A stretch of 64,000 nucleotides of DNA from Kribbella jejuensis (GTDB taxonomy: Bacteria; Actinomycetota; Actinomycetes; Propionibacteriales; Kribbellaceae). The notes under the pieces are model-generated. The model saw only the letters and a program-made list of their open reading frames with translations, was not told where the DNA came from and ran no database searches. The stretch lies in the NCBI RefSeq assembly GCF_006715085.1, contig NZ_VFMM01000001.1:868001-932000 (forward strand), given 5' to 3'. The position numbers and the translations under genes are program-made. Positions 50,420 to 58,651 of this stretch are shown here, in pieces; the first letter of the stretch is position 1, and each line of letters starts with the position of its first letter.

Positions 50420-52072
50420 ATGGGGACTCTGCTTGAGCTGGATCTGACCCGCGGTGTACTCGAGACGCCGCCTGCCTCGCCGATCGCGGCGTTCCGTGCG
50501 CGGCATCTGCCGACGTTGCGGGAGTTGGTGGGGGCGCTGCGGAAGGGCGCCCGCGACGACGGTGTTGTCGGGGTGGTTGCCCACCTCGGTGGTCATCGGC
50601 TGTCGCTCGCGCAGGTGCAGGAGCTGCGCGAGGCAGTCGCGGACTTCCGTACGTCGGGGAAGCCGGCCGTGGCATGGACCGAGTCGTTCGGCGAGACCGG
50701 CCAGGGCACGGTCCCGTACTACCTGGCCACGGCGTTCGAGGAGATCTGGGTGCAGCCCTCCGGCGACCTGGCGATCACGGGTGTGACCGTGCAGGCCGTC
50801 TTCATCCGCGGTGCGCTGGACAAGGCCGGGGTGATCCCGCAGTTCGGCAAGCGGGCCGAGTACAAGACGGCGGCCGACACGTTCACGGAGCGGGAGATGA
50901 CGGAGCCTGCCCGGGAGATGGCGTCGCGGCTGGCGGAGTCGGCGTACGAGCAGATCGTCGAGGGCATCGCCGTACGTCGGCGGCTGGACACCGCAAAGGT
51001 GCGGGAGCTCGTCGACAGTGCGCCGATGCCCGCGCAGGCAGGTCTCGATGCCGGTCTGGTGGATCGGCTCGGCTACCGGTCGGACGTGTACGACGAGCTG
51101 GAGAAGCAGCTGCAGTACGACGACAGGCTCCTGGCAGAGCGGTACATCCGCCGTGGTCCGCGGACGCTGGAGGAAGTACGCAAGACGCTCCCGTGGCCGC
51201 AGAAGCCGCTCGTGGCGGTAGTACGCGTCACGGGTGGTATTTCCGTCGGCCGCAACTCCAACAGTCCCATGGGTGGCCCCGGCTCCGGCTCGGACACCGT
51301 GGGCGCCGCCTTGCGCGCTGTAGCCGACAACGACCACGTCAAGGCAGTAGTGCTGCGCGTCGACAGTCCTGGTGGTTCGTACGTCGCCTCCGACGCCATC
51401 CGCAACGAGGTACTGCGCCTGCGCTCCACGGGACGGCCTGTCATCGCGTCGATGGGTGGTGTCGCCGCCTCCGGTGGGTACTTCGTCGCGATGCCCGCTG
51501 ACGTCATCGTGGCTCAGCCGGGCACCATCACGGGTTCCATCGGCGTCCTGACCGGCAAGGGCGTCGTACGCGATGCACTGGGTCGCATCGGGATCTCCCG
51601 CGAGGCCGTGTCCGAGGGAGCGAACGCCGAGATGTTCTCGGCGCAGGAGGAGTTCACGGAAGAGCAGTGGGCGCGGCTGGAGGAGATCCTCGACCGCATC
51701 TACAAGGACTTCGTGGCGAAGGCCGCCCAGGACAGGGGTCTCCCGGAGGAACGGCTGGAGTCGCTGGCACGCGGGCGGGTGTGGACCGGGGCGGACGCGC
51801 ACAGCCACAAGCTCGTCGACGAGCTGGGCGGGTTCCAGCACGCGCTGACGCTGGCTTGCAACCGGGCCGGTCTGGACCGCGACGAGATCGCCGTGACCTC
51901 AGTACCGCACCGCAACCTGCTCAGCCAGCTGAAGGCGCCGACGACGACCGATGATCTGGCAGTCAGCGCGGCACCGTTGACACTCGACGGCCTGACCACC
52001 GGTCTCTACAACGCGCTGGGGCTACCCCATGCGGGCGTGCTGCGGATGCCGTTCTCCTGGGAGATCAGCTAG
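50420..52072 (+). CDS. sppA: Signal peptide peptidase SppA, long (67K) type
   Basis: 550 residues with two tandem S49 domains, about 20-260 and 270-510. The catalytic Lys is Lys149 (RAEYKTAAD) in the first domain and the nucleophile is Ser351 (VAASGGYF) in the second, as in the E. coli enzyme. SppA degrades leftover signal peptides at the membrane. No N-terminal membrane helix is seen, so attachment may be peripheral. Its stop TAG overlaps the PduO gene stop on the other strand (CTAG). Confidence 0.92.
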   Translation: MGTLLELDLTRGVLETPPASPIAAFRARHLPTLRELVGALRKGARDDGVVGVVAHLGGHRLSLAQVQELREAVADFRTSGKPAVAWTESFGETGQGTVPYYLATAFEEIWVQPSGDLAITGVTVQAVFIRGALDKAGVIPQFGKRAEYKTAADTFTEREMTEPAREMASRLAESAYEQIVEGIAVRRRLDTAKVRELVDSAPMPAQAGLDAGLVDRLGYRSDVYDELEKQLQYDDRLLAERYIRRGPRTLEEVRKTLPWPQKPLVAVVRVTGGISVGRNSNSPMGGPGSGSDTVGAALRAVADNDHVKAVVLRVDSPGGSYVASDAIRNEVLRLRSTGRPVIASMGGVAASGGYFVAMPADVIVAQPGTITGSIGVLTGKGVVRDALGRIGISREAVSEGANAEMFSAQEEFTEEQWARLEEILDRIYKDFVAKAAQDRGLPEERLESLARGRVWTGADAHSHKLVDELGGFQHALTLACNRAGLDRDEIAVTSVPHRNLLSQLKAPTTTDDLAVSAAPLTLDGLTTGLYNALGLPHAGVLRMPFSWEIS

Positions 52073-52650
52073 TCGCGTTCGCCGCCTGGCACCCAGAGGA
52101 CGTCGCCGCCGGAGGAGAGGTTGGCGACCCGGCCGAGGATGAAGAGCAGGTCGGACAGGCGGTTCAGGTAGGTGATCGCGAGCAAGTTGATCGCCGGGCC
52201 GTGCGCCTCGACGGCGGCCCAGCCGGCCCGCTCGGCCCGGCGGACGACCGCGCGGGCCACGTTCAGGTACGCGGCGCCCTCGGTACCGCCGGGCAGGATG
52301 AACGAGCGAAGCTTGGTCAAACGATTGTTGTACTCGTCGCACCAGCCCTCGAGCCGGTCGACGTACTCCTGGGTGATCCGCAGCGGCGGGTACTCCGGAT
52401 CGGGCGTGATCGGGTTGCACAGGTCCGCGCCGACGTCGAACAGGTCGTTCTGGATCCGGGTCAGCAGCACGACGATCGCGCTGTTCAAGTGCCCGGCGGC
52501 GATCGCCACCCCGATCGCCGAGTTCGCCTCGTCGACCTCGCCGTACGCGGCCAGCCGCGGATCGGTCTTCGACGTCGTCGAATTGTCGCCGAGGCGGGTC
52601 TCGCCCGCGTCACCGGTGCGGGTGTAGATCCGCGTCAAGTTCACAGCCAT
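52069..52650 (-). CDS. Cob(I)alamin adenosyltransferase, PduO type
   Basis: 193 residues. The start [17 protein letters not shown] gives the ATP-binding motif and [20 protein letters not shown] (Asp/Glu helix) is typical. Later [25 protein letters not shown] (split by two residues) holds the Arg-rich motif. It makes adenosylcobalamin, which MeaA at 45940 needs. A TAGAGT hexamer ends 6 bases before the ATG and no SD is seen, so a leaderless mRNA is likely. It is divergent from murA. Confidence 0.93.
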   Translation of the reverse strand: MAVNLTRIYTRTGDAGETRLGDNSTTSKTDPRLAAYGEVDEANSAIGVAIAAGHLNSAIVVLLTRIQNDLFDVGADLCNPITPDPEYPPLRITQEYVDRLEGWCDEYNNRLTKLRSFILPGGTEGAAYLNVARAVVRRAERAGWAAVEAHGPAINLLAITYLNRLSDLLFILGRVANLSSGGDVLWVPGGERD

Positions 52651-52656
52651 GCGAGG

Positions 52657-52662
52657 ACTCTA
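52657..52662 (-). promoter_or_regulatory. -10 box of the adenosyltransferase gene
   Basis: TAGAGT on the minus strand ends 6 bases before the ATG at 52650, so the transcript would start at the start codon. No clear -35 is seen. Confidence 0.45.
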
Positions 52663-52687
52663 CGCAAAGGCGGATCTGCTCAAACGC

Positions 52688-52693
52688 TACAGT
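52688..52693 (+). promoter_or_regulatory. -10 box of murA
   Basis: TACAGT ends 6 bases before the murA GTG at 52700. No SD precedes that GTG, which agrees with a leaderless mRNA. It mirrors the -10 of the divergent adenosyltransferase gene 25 bases away. Confidence 0.45.
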
Positions 52694-52699
52694 CGACCG

Positions 52700-53986
52700 G
52701 TGGAACGGTTTCGGATCGCGGGTGAGGCACGGCTCGACGGCACTGTCGAGGTGTCCGGGGCGAAGAACAGCGTGCTCAAGCTGATGGCGGCAGCGCTGCT
52801 GGCGGAGGGTACGACGACGCTGCGGCAGGTGCCGGGCATTCTCGACGTGACGTTCATGGCGCAACTGCTGGACACGCTCGGTTGCGAGGTGAAGGTGGAC
52901 GGCGAGCTCGGGATCGCGACGATCGCGGTGCCGGGGAGCATCGGGCACCAGTGCGACTACGAACTGGTCCGCAAGCTGCGGGCGTCGATCTCGGTGCTCG
53001 GGCCGCTGCTGGGCCGCTGCGGCCAGGCGGAGGTGGCGCTGCCGGGCGGCGACAACATCGGATCCCGCGGGCTGAACATGCATGTCGCCGGTCTGGAGGC
53101 GATGGGCGCGAAGGTGCACATCGAGCACGGCTTCGTGATCGCCGAGGCGCCGCAGGGCCTGCACGGCGCCGAGATCTGGCTGGACTTCCCGAGCGTCGGC
53201 GCGACCGAGACGATCATGATGGCAGCCGTGCTCGCGAAGGGTACGACGATCATCGAGAACGCCGCCCGCGAACCGGAGATCCAGGACATCGCCGCGATGC
53301 TGGTGGAGATGGGCGCGCTGATCGACGGCGCCGGGTCGCCGCGGATCGAGATCACCGGTGTCGACGGCCTGCTCAACCCGGTCGACCACGTGGTCGTGCC
53401 GGACCGGATCGTGTCCGGTAGCTGGGCGTTCGCGGCCGCGATCACCAAGGGTGACATCACGGTCAGCAACGGGCACGCGGAGCATCTCGAGCTGCCGCTC
53501 GACAAGCTGCACAAGGCCGGCGCCGAGATCACCGTGCTGAACCCGGGCTTCCGGGTCCGGATGCACGACCGGCCGAAGCCGGTGGACGTGGTGACGCTGC
53601 CGTACCCCGGGTTCGCGACCGACCTGCAGGCGTTCGTGATCGCGCTCAACGCGCTGAGCGACGGCGCCGCGATGGTCACCGAGAACCTGTTCGAGGGCCG
53701 GTTCACGTTCGCGCAGGAGCTCACCCGGCTCGGCGCACAGATCCAGACCGACGGGCATCACGCGGTCGTCCGCGGCGTACCGCGGCTGTCCGGTGCGCCG
53801 GTGGTCGCGTCCGACATCCGCGCCGGCGCGGCGCTGGTACTCGCGGGTCTCGCCGCCGAGGGTGAGACGTTGGTGTCGGCCGCCCACCACGTGCACCGCG
53901 GCTACACCGACTTCGCCGGCAACCTGCGCCGGCTCGGCGCCGACGTCGTGGTCGAGCCGGACGAAGCGGAACTGTACTGGAACTGA
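52700..53986 (+). CDS. murA: UDP-N-acetylglucosamine 1-carboxyvinyltransferase MurA (fosfomycin-insensitive type)
   Basis: 428 residues from GTG 52700 ([27 protein letters not shown] start, here with V). It transfers enolpyruvate from PEP to UDP-GlcNAc, the first committed step of peptidoglycan. The active-site loop reads [10 protein letters not shown] with Asp118 where most MurA have the fosfomycin-binding Cys. The same change makes the mycobacterial enzyme insensitive to fosfomycin. [14 protein letters not shown] and the end ELYWN complete the fold. The upstream TACAGT supports the start. Confidence 0.95.
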   Translation: MERFRIAGEARLDGTVEVSGAKNSVLKLMAAALLAEGTTTLRQVPGILDVTFMAQLLDTLGCEVKVDGELGIATIAVPGSIGHQCDYELVRKLRASISVLGPLLGRCGQAEVALPGGDNIGSRGLNMHVAGLEAMGAKVHIEHGFVIAEAPQGLHGAEIWLDFPSVGATETIMMAAVLAKGTTIIENAAREPEIQDIAAMLVEMGALIDGAGSPRIEITGVDGLLNPVDHVVVPDRIVSGSWAFAAAITKGDITVSNGHAEHLELPLDKLHKAGAEITVLNPGFRVRMHDRPKPVDVVTLPYPGFATDLQAFVIALNALSDGAAMVTENLFEGRFTFAQELTRLGAQIQTDGHHAVVRGVPRLSGAPVVASDIRAGAALVLAGLAAEGETLVSAAHHVHRGYTDFAGNLRRLGADVVVEPDEAELYWN

Positions 53987-54056
53987 ACCGGCATTCTTCC
54001 GGCACTCTTCCGGAACTTCGAGCCGATGGGCCGATTCTCCGGGTTAGGGTCTCTGC

Positions 54057-55235
54057 ATGAGTGAGCGCGTGGTGAAGCCGGTTGGGCGGGGATTCCTGTT
54101 TCTCGACTCGCATCCTGCGGGGTGCGCGCGGGTGGTGCGGGACATGGCCGCGGAGGCCTCGTCGCGACCGGCGGACAAGCGGCGGACGGCGCTGGTGATC
54201 GGGTCGAGTTCGGGGTACGGGCTGGCCACCACGATCGCGGGGCTCGCGCGGTTCGGGATCGACGGGATCGGCGTCTGCTTCGAGAAGGCAGCCACCGCGC
54301 GCCGTACGGCGACCGCCGGGTGGTACCGCACTGCCGAGACCGCCGCACTCGCGGAAGAGCTGGGCCGCTCGTGGACGTTCGTGAACGCGGACGCCTTCGC
54401 AGACACCACCAAGGACGAGGTGCTCGACCTGGTCGCGGCGAAGCTCGGCAAGCTCGACCACCTGATCTACAGCGTCGCCGCCCCACGTCGTACCGACCCG
54501 CGCACCGGCGAGACGTACCAGTCGGTGCTGAAGGCGATCGGCGCGCCGCACAGCACGAAGAGCCTGACCTTCGAGGACGGCGCGCCCGTCCTGCAGGAAG
54601 CGGTTCCGATCGAGGTCGCGAGCGACGACGAGATCGCGCAGACCGTGAGGGTGATGGGCGGCGAGGACTGGACCCGCTGGGTCACCGCGCTGCAGGACCG
54701 CGACCTGCTCGCGCCTGGGTTCAACACCGTCGCGCTCACCTACATCGGCTCCGAGCTGACCGGCCCGCTGTACCGCCAGGGCTCGATCGGCGCGGCGAAG
54801 GCCGACCTCGAGCAGACCGCGCTGAAGCTCGCCGCCGACGGCGTGACCGCGATGACCTCGGTGAACGGCGCCGCCGTCACCCAGTCGTCGTCCGCGATCC
54901 CCGGCATCGGCCTCTACGTGAGCATCCTGCACAACGTGACCGCGCTGCAGACCCCTGTGCAGCAGTCGATCGAGCTGTGGAACCAGCTCACCGGCGAGAC
55001 CCCGCTCGACCTCGACACCGAGGGCCGTATCCGCCTCGACCGGTGGGAGCTGTCCGACGAGGTGCAGACCGCCGTTCGAGCGAACTGGGAGGCCGCAACC
55101 CAGGACAACCTCGCCGACCTCGCAGACGCCGAGTGGTTCCTGGCCGAAGTGCGCCGCCTGTACGGCTTCGCCGTACCGGACGTGGACTACGAGGCGGAGA
55201 CCGAGGTCGATGTGGAGTGGCCTACAGGGGCTTGA
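54057..55235 (+). CDS. fabV: Enoyl-[acyl-carrier-protein]/trans-2-enoyl-CoA reductase FabV
   Basis: 392 residues, the usual FabV length. GRGFLFLDSHPAGCARVV and VIGSSSGYGLATTIA (NADH loop) are hallmarks, with the Tyr239-x8-Lys248 active site in YRQGSIGAAK. It reduces the enoyl double bond in fatty acid synthesis, or in short-chain CoA metabolism. FabV is known for triclosan insensitivity and is more typical of proteobacteria and some Streptomyces. Its 3' end overlaps the convergent helicase gene by 14 bases. The 70-base gap before it holds tandem CTTCCGG repeats only. Confidence 0.93.
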   Translation: MSERVVKPVGRGFLFLDSHPAGCARVVRDMAAEASSRPADKRRTALVIGSSSGYGLATTIAGLARFGIDGIGVCFEKAATARRTATAGWYRTAETAALAEELGRSWTFVNADAFADTTKDEVLDLVAAKLGKLDHLIYSVAAPRRTDPRTGETYQSVLKAIGAPHSTKSLTFEDGAPVLQEAVPIEVASDDEIAQTVRVMGGEDWTRWVTALQDRDLLAPGFNTVALTYIGSELTGPLYRQGSIGAAKADLEQTALKLAADGVTAMTSVNGAAVTQSSSAIPGIGLYVSILHNVTALQTPVQQSIELWNQLTGETPLDLDTEGRIRLDRWELSDEVQTAVRANWEAATQDNLADLADAEWFLAEVRRLYGFAVPDVDYEAETEVDVEWPTGA

Positions 55236-57723
55236 AAGACTCCATTTCCAGGACGAGTTCGGCTGCTTCGTCGGAGGCCGTCAGATCGACCGAGGCGGTG
55301 ATGCGCCAGTCGTGGTTGCCCTCGGGGTCGTCGATGATCTGCTGGACCTCCCAGTAGCCCGGGTGCTCCTCGACCAGGAACAGCGCGGGACCGCGGGCCG
55401 CGGGGCCGGTGCCGACGACCTCGTGTTCGGCGTAGTACGCCGTACCCGCCTCGGCCCAGCGGCCCGCGTCCCAGCCCGCTTCGCCGTCGAGTTGGCCCAG
55501 CTCGGCCCAGCGGTGCAGGGCGAGCAGCTCGACGCGGCGGAACATCGCGTTGCGGACGAGTACCCGGAAGGCCCTTGTGTTCAAGGTGATCCGGCGCGGT
55601 CCGGCAGGCGTCGGCGCGACGGCCTCCTCGTCGGTCGGGTTCGTCAGCTCCTCCCACTCGTCGAGCAGGCTGGAGTCGGTCTGGCGTACCACTTCGCCGA
55701 GCCACTCGATCAGGTCGGCCAGGTCGTCGTCCACCTTGTCCGGCGGTACGGTCTGCCGCAGCGCCTTGTACGCGTCGCTGAGATACCGCAGTACGACGCC
55801 CTCCGAGCGCGCGAGCCCGTAGAACCCGATGAACTCGCCGAACGTCATCGCCCGCTCGAACATGTCCCGGACCACAGCCTTCGGAGACAGCCCGGTGTCG
55901 GCGATCCACGGATGCGTCTGCCGGTACATCTCGAACGTTGCCTCGAGCAACTCCTGGAGCGGCTTCGGCCAGCTGACGTCCTCGAGCAACTCCATCCGTT
56001 CGTCGTACTCGATGCCCTGGGCCTTCATCGCGTTGACCGCCTCGCCCCTGGCGTGGTGCTCCTGCGCCCACAGCACCGCACGCGGATCCTCCAGCGTTGC
56101 CTCGATGATCGAGACGACGTCGAGGGCGTACGACGGATCCGCGGGATCGAGCAGGTCCAGCGCGGCCAGTGCGAACGTCGAGAGCGGCTGGTTGAGGCTG
56201 AAGTCCTTCTGCAGGTCCACGGTGAGGCGGAGGAACCGGCCGTTCTCGTCCGGCTCGTCGAGGCGTTCGACGACACCCGCGGTGACGAGGGTGCGGTAGA
56301 TCTGGATCGCGCGGCGGATCAGCCGGACCTGCGCGCGGGAGTCCTCGTGGTTGTCGCGGAGCAGGCTCCGCATGCTCTCGAACGCGTTGCCGTTGCGGGC
56401 GATCACGTTCAGCAGCATCGCGTGGCTGACCCGCATCCGGGACTGCAGCGCCTCCGGCTCGGCCGCGACCAGCCGGTCGAAGGTGTCCTCGCCCCAGGTG
56501 ACGAACCCCTCCGGCGGCTTCTTCCGCTGCACCTTGCGCTGCTTCTTCGGGTCGTCCCCGGCCTTCGCCAGGGCCTTCACGTTCTCGACGACGTGGTCCG
56601 GGGCCTGGACGACGACGGTGCCGGACGTGTCGTACCCGGCGCGGCCGGCGCGGCCCGCGATCTGGTGGAACTCGCGCGCCTTCAGGATCCGCTGGCGGCG
56701 TCCGTCGTACTTGCTGAGCGCGGTGAGGACGACGGTCCGGATCGGGACGTTGATGCCGACGCCGAGCGTATCGGTGCCGCAGATGACCTTGAGCAGCCCG
56801 GCCTGCGCGAGCTGCTCGACGAGCCTGCGGTACTTCGGGAGCATGCCGGCGTGGTGGACGCCGATACCGTGCTTCACGAGCCGCTGCAGTGTCCGCCCGA
56901 AACCCTTGCTGAACCGGAAGTTCCCGATCAGCTCGTTGATCTTCTCTTTCTCCTCCTTCGAGGAGACGTTGATGCTCATCAACGCCTGCGCGCGTTCGAG
57001 AGCGGCGGCCTGGGTGAAGTGGACGACGTACACCGGGGCCTGGTGCGTGGTGAGCAGCTCTTCGAGGGTCTCGTGCAGGGCGGTCGTGACGTACTTGTAG
57101 ATCAGCGGGACCGGGCGCTCGCCGGACGCGACGATCGCGGTCGGACGGCCGGTCCTGCGGGACAGGTCGATCTTGAAGCGCTCGACGTCGCCGAGGGTCG
57201 CCGACATCAGGATGAACTGCGCCTTCGGCAGCTCGAGCAGCGGCACCTGCCAGGCCCAGCCGCGGTCCGGCTCGGAGTAGAAGTGGAACTCGTCCATCAC
57301 CACCTGGCCGACCTCAGCGTCCGAACCCTCGCGGAGCGCGATGTTGGCGAGGACTTCCGCCGTACAGCAGATGATCGGCGCACCGGCGTTCACCGAGGCG
57401 TCACCGGTCAGCATCCCGACCTTGTCCGCCCCGAAGATGTCGCACAGCGCGAAGAACTTCTCCGACACGAGCGCCTTGATCGGCGCGGTGTAGAACGTCC
57501 GCTGGTTGTTGGCAAGCGCCGCGAAGTGCGCCCCCGTCGCGACGAGGCTCTTCCCGGACCCGGTAGGCGTCGACAGGATCACGTTCGACCCCGTCATCAC
57601 CTCGATCAACGCCTCTTCCTGAGCCGGGTACAACGAGATCCCCTGCTCGGCCACCCAGCCTTGGAACCCATCGAACAGCGCATCAGGCTCGGCAGTCCCC
57701 GGAAGTTTCTCAATCAGCGTCAT
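55222..57723 (-). CDS. Large DEAD/DEAH-type RNA helicase with DUF3516-like C-terminus
   Basis: 833 residues from ATG 57723. Helicase motifs in order: Q-motif-like LYPAQEEALIEV, motif I TPTGSGKS, Ia TAPIKALVSEKF, II DEFHFYS, III SATLGD, V GTDTLGVGINVPI and VI QIAGRAGRAG. The roughly 350-residue C-terminal part is helical and resembles the DUF3516 tail of actinobacterial Ski2-like helicases. It probably unwinds RNA in turnover or ribosome work. An in-frame extension to 58164 was rejected because it crosses the next gene. Confidence 0.9.
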   Translation of the reverse strand: MTLIEKLPGTAEPDALFDGFQGWVAEQGISLYPAQEEALIEVMTGSNVILSTPTGSGKSLVATGAHFAALANNQRTFYTAPIKALVSEKFFALCDIFGADKVGMLTGDASVNAGAPIICCTAEVLANIALREGSDAEVGQVVMDEFHFYSEPDRGWAWQVPLLELPKAQFILMSATLGDVERFKIDLSRRTGRPTAIVASGERPVPLIYKYVTTALHETLEELLTTHQAPVYVVHFTQAAALERAQALMSINVSSKEEKEKINELIGNFRFSKGFGRTLQRLVKHGIGVHHAGMLPKYRRLVEQLAQAGLLKVICGTDTLGVGINVPIRTVVLTALSKYDGRRQRILKAREFHQIAGRAGRAGYDTSGTVVVQAPDHVVENVKALAKAGDDPKKQRKVQRKKPPEGFVTWGEDTFDRLVAAEPEALQSRMRVSHAMLLNVIARNGNAFESMRSLLRDNHEDSRAQVRLIRRAIQIYRTLVTAGVVERLDEPDENGRFLRLTVDLQKDFSLNQPLSTFALAALDLLDPADPSYALDVVSIIEATLEDPRAVLWAQEHHARGEAVNAMKAQGIEYDERMELLEDVSWPKPLQELLEATFEMYRQTHPWIADTGLSPKAVVRDMFERAMTFGEFIGFYGLARSEGVVLRYLSDAYKALRQTVPPDKVDDDLADLIEWLGEVVRQTDSSLLDEWEELTNPTDEEAVAPTPAGPRRITLNTRAFRVLVRNAMFRRVELLALHRWAELGQLDGEAGWDAGRWAEAGTAYYAEHEVVGTGPAARGPALFLVEEHPGYWEVQQIIDDPEGNHDWRITASVDLTASDEAAELVLEMESFKPL

Positions 57724-57770
57724 CAGGACCCATTGTCCCTGAACAACCAACCGGCCAACTCCCCCGGGTC

Positions 57771-58613
57771 CTATCCCTCCACGACTGGCTTGCCGGTGGT
57801 CGTTTCCACTACGTGGGCCAGGAAGTCGCGGGTGTCCGCGAGTAGCTCCGAGTGGCCGTCGTACGTCGACACGCCCTCTCCGGCGCGAAGGTACAGACCC
57901 TCCTTGAGGACGCGGTGCCAGCGCTGGTCGTAGGCGGTCAGCGCCCAGCGACCGGCCCGGCACTTGGCGGTCTGCTCGCCGGTGGCCAGCAGATGGTGGA
58001 GGCGCGTGGAGGCGAGGATGCAGTGGGTGAGGATGTAGTCGCGCCGACGCTCGTCCGCCGGGAGATCCGCGACAGTCGCGCGGGCGAGACCCTCCGCGTT
58101 GCGGCGCCAGTAGGTGTCGAGATTGCCGACGGTGTACTCCCGCAGCGCCTGCTTGTCCGTCCACACCGTCAGCGTCGACAACTCAGGACCGGTGATGGTG
58201 ATACCAGCGGACGCCAGCTCGTGCCACGCGACCATCCACGCCGGTGAGCAGTGCACCAGAAGCTCACCGGAGTTGATCACCTCCGGCCTGGCCGGCACCG
58301 TCCGCGGATCGCGCGCCAGGTCGTCGGCCAGCACGAACGGCCCGTCGAACCTGATCGGCGAGTACTCCGCAAGCTCCGCGTGCAGTTCTCGCAGTACCTC
58401 AACCTCCCGGACGTCGGGCGGCCGCGCAACGGTAGCCAGGAAGTCGACGTCCGACTCTTGCGGCGCCCACTCCCCGAAAGCCAATCCGCCGTGCAGATAA
58501 AGCCCTGTCACGAACCCGGGCGGCAGCTCCCGCTCGACCAGCAGCAGGAAGCGATCACACAACTCCCGCACGGGACCGGGCAGTGTCACAGCACGTCCAT
58601 CCACGGTGGCCAT
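57771..58613 (-). CDS. Nucleotidyltransferase-fold protein (aminoglycoside adenylyltransferase-like)
   Basis: 280 residues. The N-terminal nucleotidyltransferase motif is LHGGLAFGEWAPQESDVDFL (split by none, Asp-x-Asp at SDVDFL), in which the usual GS is GG. The C-terminal helical region includes DYILTHCILASTRL and CRAGRWALTAYDQRWHRV, as in the AadA/DUF4111 group. Enzymatic adenylation of an aminoglycoside is possible, but the changed GS motif and distant similarity make the substrate uncertain. No mobile element is nearby, so it looks chromosomal. The 47-base gap to the helicase start holds a weak AGGACCC/GGGTCCT repeat. Confidence 0.75.
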   Translation of the reverse strand: MATVDGRAVTLPGPVRELCDRFLLLVERELPPGFVTGLYLHGGLAFGEWAPQESDVDFLATVARPPDVREVEVLRELHAELAEYSPIRFDGPFVLADDLARDPRTVPARPEVINSGELLVHCSPAWMVAWHELASAGITITGPELSTLTVWTDKQALREYTVGNLDTYWRRNAEGLARATVADLPADERRRDYILTHCILASTRLHHLLATGEQTAKCRAGRWALTAYDQRWHRVLKEGLYLRAGEGVSTYDGHSELLADTRDFLAHVVETTTGKPVVEG

Positions 58614-58651
58614 GCTTCAACCGACGCCCGCCAACCGAAGTTTGTTCGCGG

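Noticed and set aside
52651..52699. Cobalamin riboswitch near the adenosyltransferase gene
   Set aside because: Only 49 bases separate the divergent start codons, far less than a B12 riboswitch needs.
57724..58164. N-terminal extension of the helicase frame
   Set aside because: It crosses the nucleotidyltransferase gene and lacks helicase-like sequence. The Q-motif region starts soon after 57723.
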